Below, in pieces: positions 52,102 through 63,937 of a DNA stretch of 64,000 nucleotides. A program made the position numbers and the translations under genes. The stretch is from contig JACEFZ010027747.1 in assembly GCA_014155875.1 (NCBI GenBank), positions 186,001 to 250,000 of the forward strand. Direction: 5' to 3'. How positions within the stretch are numbered: the first letter of the stretch is position 1; each line of letters starts with the position of its first letter. The notes beneath the pieces were generated by a model. That model was given only the letters and a program-made list of their open reading frames with translations. It made no database searches and was not told the origin of the DNA. This DNA comes from Cepaea nemoralis. Taxonomy: Eukaryota > Mollusca > Gastropoda > Stylommatophora > Helicidae.

Positions 52102-52402
52102 TACACAGGCACACACACATTCCCCACACACACACACATATCCCTCACATACACACCCATACATACATCCTCACATCTAGGCAAATACATGACGCCTCAC
52201 ATGATCACTGAAACTAATAAGAACAAACTCCCACACTTTACACACAATTGAGACACTGACGATTGTCGTGAGAATTCTCGCAATTGCAAGAAGTGGAGAA
52301 AATATTGTACATATACATTTTATGTAGCGTAAAAATTAGTGATGCAATTCAACTCTCTCTTTTTTTCCTCTCCCCCCCCCCCCCCTCTCTCTCTCTCTCA
52401 TG

Positions 52403-52452
<50 letters not shown>

Positions 52453-52705
52453 AACTCTCTCACTCACATCACAGTAATGTTATATTATACATAATAAAAT
52501 CAAGTGGCATACAAAATGATAAGATGGATGAGAATTTAAAAATAGAAAATATGGAATGGCATTTTACAGGACAATCAGGTGGCATTAAATGATACCTCAT
52601 AATATGAAAGATGAGAATACATAAAAAAATATGGAATAGCATGTTACATGACATGCGTGGGCTCAACTCTCTCTCTCTCTCTTTACATGCACACACTCTC
52701 ACTCA

Positions 52706-52791
<86 letters not shown>

Positions 52792-52942
52792 TACACTCAC
52801 TAACTCTCTCACTTACTTTAAAGTAATTTACATGAATTCACTTTATGCATGTTAAAATCAAGTGCATCGAAATAATAATATGAAAAAAAATGAGAATACA
52901 CAAAACAAATGGATCAGCATGTTAGGTGACATGCGTGCGCTC

Positions 52943-53008
<66 letters not shown>

Positions 53009-53010
53009 AC
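51655..53010. repeat. Tandem segmental repeats separated by CT microsatellites
   Basis: Three diverged copies of a few-hundred-bp unit begin near 51,657, 52,228 and (partial) 52,790. Shared segments are GACGATTGTCGTGAG, TATTATACATxATAA near 51,920 and 52,483, and AATATGGAAT...GACATGCG before each CT run. CT runs are at 51,780-51,888, 52,031-52,100, 52,352-52,449, 52,669-52,787 and 52,944-53,008. Confidence 0.75.
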
Positions 53011-53745
53011 ACACATGTACATACACACACCCACACACAGCATACCCACGCAATACAAACACCCGCACATATCCATATACTTACTCACACGTACTCACAT
53101 AACACCCGAATATACACTCCCTCGCATACACTGCATGCATGCACACTTACACATACAAAGATATACAATACATACACGAGCACACACACACACTCATCCA
53201 TACACACACGCACATGCATATAAACGCATATAAACACATGAACGCACACCTTAACACACGTACAGACATACACACAGAGTCACACACAGATACACACATG
53301 TACACACATATACACCCATACACACATCCAGACATGCACACATATACATCACACTTTCTCATGCACTCTCTCATTCACCCACGCTCTCTCTTTTACACAC
53401 TCACTCGCTCTGACACTCACTTGTTCGCGCACATACACGCATACCCACAAATTCTCTCTCACTCACTCACGCTCCCTTACTCACTCATTTACTCGATGAC
53501 TCTCTAACTCACACGCACTCACTAACTTTCACACTCTATCACACAGACAGGCAGACACACAACACACCCACTCTCTCAGATTCACTCATTCTCTACTAAA
53601 TCTCTCACACATATGTCCACACACTCACTCACTTTACACTCACTCAGGAACACGCGCATGCATACTCTCTCACTCTCACTCATACTAATTCTACCACTCA
53701 CACTCTTTCTCACTCACTCTCTCACCCACTGTCTTGTTCACACAC
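53011..53745. repeat. CA/CACT-rich low-complexity sequence
   Basis: Irregular ACACACATACA and CTCACTCAC motifs. All reading frames here are compositional. Confidence 0.8.
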
Positions 53746-53789
53746 ATACAGTGAAGAATGATAGTGGAAAAATGATACTAGTAGGTGAC

Positions 53790-56700
53790 TTATGGAGGCA
53801 TATAGTCGGTATGAAGTAAGTATTGAAAGAGTTTTCGGTTGAATGTGTAGGAACTCATTGGTGTTTTCAGTTCTGGTGGAAGGCTATTCTACAAGTGAGC
53901 ACCAGAATATGCGAAACAAGTTTTGTATAAATCCAATCTAGGCTTAGGAAGCTGTAATAAATTTAAGCGCTTACTGTTCATTGCATTAGATTGAATTAAC
54001 GCTTGAAGATACTCTGGAGTATTTTCAGATATAATTTTATTCACTAATTTGGCTTTGTTAAAAAGGAAGCGCTTTTGAAGTGGTAGAAGTCTTAGATGGC
54101 TGTATAATTTATTACTTTCAACGTGCTTTATGCTAGAAACTAGACGTATAGCGCGGTTTTGAAGCGAACACGATCGTTTCATATTAGATTTAGGGCAGCC
54201 AACCCAGACTGTGGAACAATAATCGAGAGGTGATTGGATATAGGATGCATAGAATATTTTACGTGTGCTTTCATCCAAAAAGTGTTGAATTTTAGCAAGT
54301 TGATAAACTTTTTGTGCTATTCTCTTGGTAAGGGCGTGAACATGGGGGCTCCAGTTTAAATGTCTGTCAATTAAAAGACCTAATGTTTTATGTTCATTTA
54401 CATTAATTATAGGTAACGTGTCCACGTGGAGCTCGAGCGGTGTCTCAGTTATGGCTAGGGTCTATAGTTTTTGTCTGGTCGTTATTAGCATGGATTTGGT
54501 TTTGTCGATGTTAATTAACATGCGATTTTCATTGCTCCATCTACTAAGGTTGTCAAGATCGTTTTGTAAAGAGCTCTCTAAGTCACAAAGGCTCTTTTGA
54601 CTTGTGTAAATAGTGCAGACGTCCGCAAATAGATCACACGAAGTATTGAGGTATAAAGGAAGATCGTTAATATACACTGCAAAAAGCAGCGGACCTAGTA
54701 TTGAGCCCTGAGGCACCCCAAAATTAAGTTATGTGGGTCTTGATAGGCAGTTATTGAAGGACATTACTTGTTGTCTGTCTGATAAAAAATGACGTAATTA
54801 GGTCACTATATTGGTGCTAGTCTTCCCATGTGTTTTTTAATTTTCTAATTAAATATCATGATCTACCATGTCACAGGCCTTTTTAAAGTCTACACATACT
54901 GCTCCACATGTTGCCATTGTTGATACAAAATGCCAGTATCGGTCATTTTTGAAAGGGCACTATGGCAAGAATATTTAGCGTCAGAAAAACCCAGTATTGA
55001 CTGTCTAAAGTATTAGATGCGTTGTTTAATTAGATGATGTACGGGGGGGGGTGTTATTTTATGCTGTTTTTTTCTTATGGCTTTGATAGGCGACGTAGTA
55101 AGAAATAGGTCGATAATTACACAGCCGCTAATTCATTGATCTCCATTTAAGTGAGGTATACACTTTAGCAACTTTAAAGGGCGGATGAAAGTATTTTTTT
55201 GATAGGCACTGGTTAATATATGAACGTTTAAGGACTCACTAAAATAGGGTCAGCACACCGAAGAATTCTATTACTGATAACGATCTAGCTTCTGAATTTG
55301 TTTGGCTTTAGATTTTGAGAGATATTTATATACTTCTGCAACAGACATCAGGGAATCTCAGAGGGAATTTTTCTAGAGCGCTTCCCTTCACAGAATGAAT
55401 GACAGTGGAAGTGAACTTAATACATACTGACTGGTATTGAGGACTTTAGATTCTCTATGTCTGATTGAAAGAATAGTAACTGAAAATCCTCGTATGTTAG
55501 TAGAGTTTGTATTGCTGACCTGAAGCGTGTTTTCTTGTTGTTGGCGAGGTATAGCCGTCATATATTTTGTATTATTTGATTTATCTACAATCAAATTTTT
55601 GAAATGATCTTTCTTTATCCTAAACGAATTTCATATTTAACTTTATTTCTTAGTCTGCGTATTGATGAATCTTATTTTTGTTTCTGTATCTCGTTCTCTC
55701 ATGATTTTCGGACTTCCCTAGTGGACCCACGGGGACTTAGTTGATTCTTGACTCGAACTTCTTTGACTGCACATGTTTTATCAAATACCTTGTATACTTG
55801 CCTTTGTCCAGTAGCTAGTGCATCATCCGGATCAGGAAGTTTGGTAAACATGTTCAAGGGCTATGCATTTTTAAAGTCCGTCTAAAAATAAATTTTGGTT
55901 GAGAGCTTTAAAGTTTCTAAATTTGATGCTTAAATGTTTATTTTTAAGGGTTTTGGAACCCAATGTTCGACCATGTAATACAACAATTGGGTAATGGTCC
56001 TACTGCAACTAACAGAACAGAACATTCGTGAATATTAACTGAGCAAGTAACATATATATGATTCCATATAGTTGAGGAGGTGTCTGTAACTCTGTGGGAC
56101 GATTTATTAGTTGTTTGAAATTGTAAATAAAATCTATCTTCCCCATGTCTGGTTGGATTTAGTAATATCTATTTTAAAGTCACCTATATCATGACTTCTC
56201 TACCTGCTGTACACCCCTATCCATCATTGTAGTGTACATCATACCAACTATACCCAGCACAGGAAATTTCGATAGAGGTATCTAATGAGAAACGGTTTGC
56301 TGGCTGCTTGCTTCACTCTAACCAAACATCATTCTATCTTTCTATCTCGAGATCACAAAACTTCTTACGGGAACAGTTTGAGAGAATTTGAATGTATACA
56401 GGCTACTGTCCTCTATTTTGATTTTGCGTCTCTTCTATTACTGTAAACCCCCTTAAGAGAGATTCAGAGTCGTTGTTTGCTCGTTGAGACGACTTTCTGT
56501 GATCCAAACACATGGAACTGTTTGCACAGTATTACTGAAAGCTCAGGTAATTTATTGAGCAAATGATAGATGTTGAGATTCCTATATGTATACTATCATT
56601 TTTGTTTAAGCCACTGATGTGATTTGGCAGCACATTACACCATGAAAAGATGATCTCGCTTGTGGTAGAAAGATTCAGAGTTTTTGAAACTTTATTTAGT

Positions 56701-57000
56701 GTAGTTACAACTTATTAGAGTGGATGGGAAAATGTCTGTGGTGGAGTGACATCATTAAAGCTTGGTGCAATGGGCTGCAGAATTGTATGCATTAGCTGTT
56801 GAAGTTGACAATTCCACTGATAAGAGTGTGGATTTACCGCCATGAGGACTAACTGCTATGAGAGCTCTGGAAGTGCCTACATAGGAAGCAGGCATCGAGG
56901 CACCGCAACATTGTTTATCAGTGTCCCTTTGACATGCTAGGTGGGAGACTTTTTTTCTGGCAAGGGGGAACCATAGCAACATGGGGATTGGAGCCTGGTC
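53790..57000 (-). mobile_element. CR1/Jockey-like LINE ORF2: endonuclease plus RT (dead)
   Basis: Read on the minus strand, 56,560-56,100 keeps traces of an apurinic-type endonuclease: VWITESRLNEQ, and GDFKIDI where GDFN is expected. Motif A of the reverse transcriptase is at 54,897-54,857 (VDFKKACDMVDHD). PQGSILGPLLFAVYINDLP and LFADVCTIYTS follow; the catalytic FADD is changed to FADV. 54,425-53,889 is one clean frame with LGLLIDRHLNWSPHVH, LDYCSTVWVG and LQNRAIRLV, ending SGAHL at a TAG in place of the expected tryptophan codon. The tail NSLPPELKTPMSS and RKLF continues in frame to about 53,790. Stops upstream are numerous. Confidence 0.75.
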
Positions 57001-58600
57001 GCTATTTACAGCCTTGTATTCCTGGGGAATAGGCAAGGGTGGTGTGGGCAAGTTGATTGTTTTCTGAACCTGTAGAGATGGCTACAGCCGAGGTGAAGAT
57101 CGTTTACTCCTGTAACTGAAGCTGGTTCTAGTTGCGTGTAGCTTTCAGTATATTTTATGTTCTTCGCTAGTATGCTATTCCTAGTTTTGAACAATGTAGT
57201 TGATCTTATATAGTTTTTTTCTTGGGAGCCCCGGCGGCGATGTGAAATACGGGGTTATTATTTATGAAAGCATTGTTTAGTTTCTGACAAAATTTATGTA
57301 AGTCCCAGATGCCAGCATCGGCAGTGCGGCGCTGAATCCATAACATGGCGGGATGATTGAATGAAAAAGAAAATAGATCTTAGGAAATTTCTTGCGCAAC
57401 AACACCTCCATGTAGCGAGGGTGAGGTGCTTATATGTGATTGTCATAATTTGGTTGACACCAATTTGAATGGTTGTTCTCTACATGCTACTCATCCCTTG
57501 AATTGTCGCAGTGTGAGGTCATCCTATTCAGTCAAGCTCCTGGTAGTGGTTTGATCGAGGTAGTTTTTTCGCTGTCGAAGATGACATGCGGTCCAACTAT
57601 AGATTCCTTGAGCAGAGAGTCCCTCCAATGACGACATGATTTGCACTGTCATCCTTGTTATTTCATTCACTCTGCTTGACGCACCCGTTTTGATTTCTTG
57701 CCACTTGATCGCTGTCATCTTTCATGCGTTTCTTGTTTATTATAGTCGATTGATTGTTTGGGCTGGTTCTTGATGCTCTGTAGTGGTATGGGCCTGAGCT
57801 CTTAACTTCTCGTCTCTGCTGGAAGTCTAGCACCTGAGGCCTGGGACCTATTCTGACACGCACATCATGGGTAGATGGTGGTGCGCGTTCTACAAGTTTA
57901 GTAGTGTTTGCAGCCTGTGGAAACTAACTGTATTCATTTTTGCGACGAAAATCCACTGGTCATAACACACCTCTGCAGCACTATGAATACTTCCTGTTTG
58001 TGCACTTTTGTCAATGATGTGGCACTCTTAGTTTTTAAGGCATGGATTGTTGTTTTAAAGGTGTCCTTCTCCCTTCTTTAGGAGGCGGATTCTTTTTGAA
58101 GGCGAGCGTTTTCTTCTTCAAACACGGCAATGATATTAGTTGTGTTGGTTGAAATAAAGTCCTTTTAGACGTACTCCTAAAGCCTGGATGAGTTCACGAC
58201 AGGCGTTGTGGTGTGTAGTTCGGCCTTAGGAAAGAGTGCCTAAAGATGATGTGTTAGTCTTCATCAGATTGGGCTACTGAACTGTGATGGTCGTCCACTT
58301 GAGCTGGGAATCAGTGTCCTGCCAGATTCACTATCCACACAAGGTGAAGTTGGCGTTGAAGCAATCGACTTTGGGGTGCGTGCTCGTCAAACTTCCCCGT
58401 CTTGTCTTGTTTGTATTTTCAAATGCGCTTGGATAAAGTAAGTTCCGTAAGTTTGGACGCCATATTAGTAAATGTATAGGCTCCACAGGCCGTGTACACG
58501 ACAAGTTCGCCGCTTTCGGTAACGCGTGCTTGGCCTAACCACGCGGCTAGTCCCCTGGTTAAATCACACGTTGAAGTTAACCGATAATTGGTAGTTTTCA
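57001..58600 (-). mobile_element. Probable 5' part / ORF1 of the same LINE
   Basis: Broken minus-strand frames upstream of the endonuclease include a coiled-coil-like FEEENARLQKESAS followed by RREKDTFKTTIHALKTK (about 58,125-58,030), and ELIQALGVRLKG just before it. Coiled coils are common in LINE ORF1 proteins, and position and strand fit. No diagnostic ORF1 domain is clear, so this is an inference from context. Confidence 0.35.
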
Positions 58601-58999
58601 AAATTGAACTTGTTCTACCTACATTTCACAGAAATCAGCATTCACTAAATAATATCACATACACTTAATATATTAAATTAGTATTAATCCAGTTTTAGAA
58701 AAACACAATGATATATCACAGCATCTTCGATTGAAATAGGCAAACTTTTGTAAATTATATAAACTACATACAGTGGCAGGATTGGAATCTTGTTTTCCTC
58801 TATTACAATATCACTGGGATTTACCCATTCTCATAAGATCTATGGAGATTGAAGGAGTTACAGTAATAAATGCCTGGAGATTGGAGGAGTTACAGTAGTA
58901 AATGCCTTCAATCGAAGACCTTATTGAATCTGAAATGGTTCTGGTCATGTCAGATAAATACGTAAGTTAGTGCTTTGTATTTGTTGTTGTTGTTTGTCC

Positions 59000-59970
59000 A
59001 TCAAGAATGATGATGACCATTCATTTCATCCAGTGGGGTTGAAAGTATGGAGCCGTGGGTTCTAAGATGGCTGATAAGGCCTATTTTGGCTCGAAATGTT
59101 CTTTGACAATGTGGGCAAAGAATGCTTGACGTTTCTGGAGGAGGATTTCCTGCAGTGGTTTTTCTGTCCTGCCTTTTCTTCACAGCTCTTGCAGTCCTGA
59201 TTGCCTCAGATATGACTGCACCCTTGCGTAATGATGCACGACACGAATTTCGGTCTCTGGCTGCAGCCTCCCAGGTGTCATGATGAATTCCAAAAGCATT
59301 CAGTGAGATTTTCAGAGTGTCTTTAAAGCGTTTCCTCTGGCCACCTTGGGAGCGTTTGCCACAACACAGTTCGCTGTAAAAAATTCGTTTAGGGAGCCTG
59401 TGATCTAGCATGCGAGTCAAGTGACCAGCCCAGCGAATCTGATTCTTCATCAGTAGAGTGTGGATACTGGGCATGGACGCTCTTTCTAGGACTTCAGTGT
59501 CTGGAATCTTGTCTTGCCATTTAATCTTCAGTAGCTTCCTTAGGCAGACTGTGTGGAAGTGGTTTAATTTCCTAGCGTGTCGCTGATAAACAGTCCAGAT
59601 TTCACAAGCATATAGCGGTGTGGATAATACAACTGCTTTGTAGACTTTTAGCTTTGTTTGCAGGCTTATTCCAGTTCTGTCCCATACATTCTTGTATTCA
59701 CTTCGTCATCAATTGTGGCAGCTTGTGACACAGTGCTGCCAAGATAGGTGAATTTGTCCACAACACTTAGTCTATGATCATTCACTTTGATATTCGGCAC
59801 AGTGTGATTATTCCCTGGAGCTGGCTGGTACATAACTACAGTCTTCTCCAAGTTGATATTGAGCCAAAAGTTGGCACAGGCATGTGAGAAAGCTGAAACA
59901 TTATGTTGCATGTCCGCCTCTGAGCTGGCGTATAGAGCGCAATCATCAGCAAACAGGGCTTTGTATTTAG
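59000..59970 (-). mobile_element. LINE ORF2 C-terminus with zinc finger
   Basis: The minus strand starts in the palm with an intact LFADDCALYASSEADMQ (about 59,967-59,917; the two aspartates of motif C are kept). It continues through WLNINLEKTVVMYQ, KFTYLGSTVSQAATIDDEV, HTVCLRKLLKIKWQDKIP, QIRWAGHLTRM and GGQRKRFKDTLK, and ends with a C2H2 finger (CPHC...HLRTH) and a stop at 59,001. A frame break near 59,690 separates the two open frames. It is the same LINE group as 11.4-12.2 kb but not the same subfamily. 5'-truncated, so inactive. Confidence 0.8.
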
Positions 59971-60004
59971 TAAGTTGCGAATAACATGAGTAATGAACAA
60001 CTGT

Positions 60005-60147
60005 TGTAACCTGATGCTCCGAAAGGGATATAGCTGTAACGCTGATCTAACATTGTTGTATGTGTTGTGTTGTGTTGTGCCCCGACAGGAACGTATTTGT
60101 AAGGCTGATCTAACATTGTTGTATTTTGTATGTGTTGTGTTGTGTAG
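60005..60147 (+). repeat. 63-bp tandem duplication next to an exon acceptor
   Basis: GCTGATCTAACATTGTTGTA occurs at 60,041 and 60,104. Each copy is followed by TGTGTTGTGTTGTG and an AG acceptor then GGAAC: the first is CCCCGACAG before GAACGTATTT, the second TTGTGTAG before the real exon. A third, weaker copy starts near 60,005. Confidence 0.7.
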
Positions 60148-60262
60148 GAACAGCCTGGCTATGATTCTCAGCAGCATCTATGGGATAATTATCGTAGTCC
60201 TGGGCCTGGTGCTGCCGCTGTCGGAGACGTTTGCCAATCCAGAACATCCCTACTTCTTTGAG
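60148..60262 (+). CDS. Exon of an otopetrin-like membrane protein
   Basis: A TTGTGTAG acceptor precedes the exon and GTATGG follows it. The 115 bases supply the last base of a split codon plus 38 codons. The peptide has a long hydrophobic helix (SSIYGIIIVVLGLVLPLSET) and a short polar loop ending HPYFFE. It joins in phase 0 to the exon at 63,938, which supplies a second helix. A YG-rich first helix, a short loop and FYLYLY at the start of helix two fit my recollection of the first two membrane segments of invertebrate otopetrins, which are plasma-membrane proton channels with 12 membrane segments. Only 59 residues are visible, so another multi-pass family is possible. No start codon or upstream exon is identified. 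Confidence 0.65.
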
Positions 60263-60598
60263 GTATGGTATAATTGCATCCTTGTGTGGTGTATTATAAT
60301 GTCATCTTTGTGTGGTATTGATAATTAAATCTCGTGAAGTATAATATAATGTCATCCTCGTTGGGGTATTTATAACGTCATCTTGTGAGCTTTAGTATGT
60401 TATCTTGTGACATATAGTGCCGGCATCTCACATGATGATGATAGTTGTCATTTTTTGTAGTATTTATTGTTTGGTCTAATCTCTACTTTTTTGTTCTTTT
60501 GCTTCCTCCTCTACTTCAATGAGTGTCGATGACTACATGTGAATTTATTTCCCGTGCACATCCAAATCTCAACAGTGGCTGGCTGAAGGAACAGTCCA

Positions 60599-60629
<31 letters not shown>

Positions 60630-60726
60630 TAGGAATCGACATCACAGCATTGGGGCATTCCCATAAGCGCTGCGTCCCCATCCTCAGCAGCCAGCAAAGA
60701 GTTCCAATACTAACAGTACCAGTAGC
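60599..60726 (-). mobile_element. Short retroposon with ATTG tail and 12-bp target duplication
   Basis: AGGAACAGTCCA occurs at 60,587-60,598 and 60,727-60,738 exactly flanking 128 bp. The left side is an ATTG run, so the element is read on the minus strand with a CAAT-type 3' tail. The body includes GGATGGGGACGCAGCGCTTA. Length and structure suggest a 5'-truncated SINE or LINE end; family unknown. Confidence 0.75.
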
Positions 60727-61451
60727 AGGAACAGTCCATTTACACTTGTTACTTCTAATTGCTGATACTTTAACAAATTAAGTGCCAATTTATGATTAAT
60801 CGCCTTACCTATCTGCCATGGGTTTATATACAGTAGTTTTCTTATGCAACCCCCATTAATTTGATATATAAAACAGCATGGCGGCTACCTTAATTAACAA
60901 CTTTTAAATCATAACTATGACACACCCCTATTTCCAATGTTCCGTCTTACATGTGTGTTAGATCCAAACCTACATTTTGTCTGGTCCAAACCTGCTTTTT
61001 TGTTTTTTTTCAAACCTGCTTTTTTGTTTGATCTACACCTACTTTTTATTTGGTCCAACCCTACTTTCTGTTCGGCACTGTGTCTGTTGATAGCCCCAGG
61101 AGATTTCGATAGAGAGCTATAGTGGCTGTATGCTTGCCCACCAACCCAGTGGTCATGGATTCAAATTCAGACCTAGACCAGGGGTAGACAATTACAGAGT
61201 GCCCGGTCACCATGGCACCTAGTCATTTTTACCCGGCGCCTGAGTTTTCAAATTACCAGGGCGAGTCAATAAGTAAGTAACACAGTTCTGTGGGATGGCA
61301 GGTAAATGTAGTTGGTGTTTTCTACATGGTGTCATTAGGTGACAGCAACATCGAACTTTATATTCCCGTTCGTCAGGTGGCGCTAGGTGTCTCATGCATA
61401 TGCGCAGCGCATAAACAAAATGGCGACTGTACTTACAGGAGTGTACAACCA

Positions 61452-61733
61452 GGGAGTCTCTGTGGCGAAAGTGGTCAAGCCGTTTAACTCGGGCTCTGAA
61501 GGTTATGGTTCGATTCCAGGCCACGTCCTTCGGTTCACGAGTGAAATTTTTCGGAGACTCCCGTGGGTCGTCGCTAGAGCTACGGAGTTCGTGCAATGTG
61601 CGACGATTTCTGCGCTGCGGAAAGAGACCGAGCCATATGGGACAAAACCCGGTGCAATGAAGTCGACCCTGTCAACTTTTAAGCGACTTAATTTTAAAGT
61701 GTTGTACGTTGTTTTTTTTTTTTTTTGGGGGGG
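61452..61733 (+). mobile_element. tRNA-derived SINE nested in the mariner
   Basis: Body runs GAGTCTCTGTGGCG to GTCAACTTTTAAGCGACTT, followed by an AT-rich end and T and G runs to 61,733. The A box at 61,463-61,474 has one extra A (TGGCGAAAGTGG); the B box at 61,507-61,517 (GGTTCGATTCC) is perfect. Same family as 6,168-6,400. It interrupts the transposase between residues VYNQ and GLPAKDIH, so it is younger than the mariner. Confidence 0.85.
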
Positions 61734-62202
61734 GGGCATTAGGACTGCCTGCAAAGGACATTCATAAGGAAATGCTTCCTCTTTATGCTGATAAATGTTT
61801 GTCCCGTAAAGAGGTGCATAGCTGGGTAGAAAAAACTTTCTCAAGGACGCTCTAAAATTGTTGATGAAATCCGATCTGGTCGTCCTGTTGAGATTGCAAC
61901 AGAAGCATCCGAGCAGCGGGTTCTGGGATTGTCAGGGAGTGCTTTTAACCAATTTCAAGAAAGACGGTGACAATGTGATTCTGAATCGTACTGTGAAGTT
62001 CTATTGATGCTTCATGATGCAGTTCGAAGAAAACGTCCAAAACTACTGACTAGAGGAGTGTAGCTTCTTCATGATAATGCCAGACCACATACGCTTAACT
62101 CAGGAGAAAATTAACCAACTAAGGTGGAAAGTTCTGTAACATCCACCTTACAACCTCGACTTAGCCTCCTAGCGATTTCCACCTTTTTGGTCCACTGAAA
62201 CC

Positions 62203-62463
62203 TCAAGGTTGTCCATGGGATATAATTTACATTGCGATGGTAATTTATAGCATGTCCCATCCCATGCTGTCCCATGGGACTTTCCCATGGGATTCCCATG
62301 GGAATAACATTCCCATGGCCAAGCCTGGCAGGCTTGTCCATGGGACATGTTTTTCTGTGCCATCCAATGGTAATTTATACCTGTCCCACCCCGTCCCATA
62401 CCATCCCTACATTATTCAGAAAATCCCTCTCTTTTCCCCATGGGATTCCCATGGCCAAGCCTG
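62203..62463. mobile_element. Tandem-dimer palindromic MITE with 8-bp target duplication
   Basis: CTGAAACC at 62,195-62,202 and 62,464-62,471 exactly flank 261 bp. The insertion is two head-to-tail copies (about 62,203-62,327 and 62,329-62,463), each bounded by inverted ends of the form CAGGCTTGTCCATGGGA and CCCATGGCCAAGCCTG. Many CCCATGGG palindromes lie inside. An 8-bp duplication and CAGG termini suggest the hAT superfamily. No coding capacity. Confidence 0.8.
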
Positions 62464-62829
62464 CTGAAACCCACCCTCACGGGAGACATTTCTCGAATGA
62501 CGCCGAAGTTGAATGTGAAGTGGAAACGTGGTTTAGAAAACAGAGCATGGAGTTCTATGGGAAGACTGATGAAACGGTGGGATAAGTGCATAAATGTTGT
62601 TGAAAATTATGTTGAGAAATACAGGGACAATGTATGTATAAAAATAAACTGGTTTCAAGTTGTTACCATATTTAGTTATTTTTCTACAGCCATTTGTGAC
62701 TTACTTATTGACTTCCCCTCGTCGTTCTAAAATTATGTAGCTTTATCTTAGTTTGTTTTGTAGTTTTCTTAGCCAGTTTTTCTAAAAACAAAAGTATGCT
62801 AGCTCCTAAGAAAAGTAAGCTGAATTATG

Positions 62830-63550
62830 TCTTGTATGTTAAAGTAAACCAATCAATCAGGTGCCTTCTCCACAATGAAGGTTGGCTGGAATGACACTCC
62901 AACACTGTCTGTCTCTCCCCCCTGACTGTACATTCTGTCAGATTGCTGTTCGTCCATCTCTTTATGTTATCTTCCCACTTGTATCGTTGTCTACCTCTTG
63001 CTCGCTTGCCTTTAACCTTACCTTCCATTAAAGTTTTCATAAGAGTGTTATATCTTTTAATGTGGCGAATATTTCACTTGCCTCTTTTTTATTTCTTTCA
63101 TCAACTCTCTTTTCATTCCCAGTTTTTCTAGAACCTCTGTATTTGATTGATTTTGTTTCCATAAAATACGACATATTCTTCTGTATATCCACATCTCCAG
63201 GGCATCTATTCGACTTTCTAGTTGCTTGTTCAATGTCCAGATTTCCGCGGCGTATAATAGTGTTTAATATACATAACATTTGACAATTCTCATTTCTAAT
63301 GCATTGTTAATCTCTCTAGATGTTGATACTGATTTCATGCTGTTGAAAGCATTTTTGGCCATTCCCATTCTCTTTTTGATTTTTTATTTCACTTCTGTCA
63401 TCATCTGTTATTACATGTTCAAGATAGGAGAAACTTGCTAGTTGTTCTAGTATCACCCTGTTTATTGTGATGCTCATTGATGACCTTTCCTTTTCACTGC
63501 TACTTATCATTGTTTTTAGTTTTTGGATGTTTATATCTAAGCCACTTGAT
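62830..63550 (-). mobile_element. RTE-like LINE ORF2 C-terminal fragment (dead)
   Basis: The minus strand encodes SMSITINRVILEQLASFSYL followed by EHVITDDDRSEIKNQ (an altered YLGxVIT-DGR motif), then a degraded middle, then KGKRARGRQRYKWEDNIKRW near 63,000. The catalytic region is absent and frames are broken. It lies antisense within the otopetrin-like intron. Confidence 0.75.
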
Positions 63551-63575
63551 CAAGTGGATTTTGTAATTGACATAT

Positions 63576-63937
63576 TTCTTTCTATAGGTATTCTACCTAT
63601 ACTCATATCTTACTTCCCGCAGGTAAACTATCTGTCATGATATATTTCTTCCCACAGGTATTCTATCTATACTCATATCTTACTTCCCGCAGGTAAACTA
63701 TCTGTCATGATATATTTCTTCCCACAGGTATTCTATCTATACTCATATCTTACTTCCCGCAGGTAAACTATCTGTCATGATATATTTCTTCCCACAGGTA
63801 TTCTATCTATACTCATATCTTACTTCCCGCAGGTAAACTATCTGTCATGATATATTTCTTCCCACAGGTATTCTATCTATACTCATATCTTACTTCCCGC
63901 AGGTAAACTATCTGTCATGATATATTTCTTCCCACAG
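63576..63937 (+). repeat. 70-bp tandem array of duplicated 3' splice sites
   Basis: TTCTTCCCACAGGTATTCTA recurs every 70 bases: acceptor AGs fall at 63,587 (as TATAG), 63,657, 63,727, 63,797, 63,867 and the real site at 63,937. Each unit copies the polypyrimidine tract, acceptor and a version of the first exon bases (GTATTCTATCTATAC), and 35 bases later offers CGCAG followed by GTAAAC, a good 5' splice-site match. Units are nearly identical, which indicates recent expansion. Confidence 0.9.

Larger units (their letters stand above)
61256..62722 (+). mobile_element. Mariner-like transposon with two nested insertions (dead)
   Basis: Inverted ends CAGGGCGAGTCAATAAGTAA (61,257) and TTACTTATTGACTTCCCCT (62,701) lie next to a TA at 61,254. 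Transposase pieces in order: MATVLTGVYNQ (61,420), then after the SINE GLPAKDIHKEMLPLYADKCL, SRKEVHSWVEK and RSGRPVEIATEASEQRV (61,740-61,915), AVRRKRPKLLTRGV, LLHDNARPHT with the second catalytic aspartate (62,068), INQLRWKVL, a SDFHLF carrying the third aspartate (about 62,173), and after the MITE RHFSNDAEVECEVETWF and RWDKCINVVENYVEK. The segment with the first catalytic aspartate is deleted, and stops and frameshifts are present. Confidence 0.85.
60263..63937 (+). other. Intron between the two otopetrin-like exons
   Basis: 3,675 bp with a GT start and a TTCTTCCCACAG end. It contains a small retroposon, a nested mariner, an antisense LINE and a 70-bp array at its 3' end. The rest (for example 60,740-61,240) has no supported feature. 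Confidence 0.65.

Noticed and set aside
53139..53507. His/Thr-rich frame
   Set aside because: Compositional effect of CA-rich low-complexity DNA.
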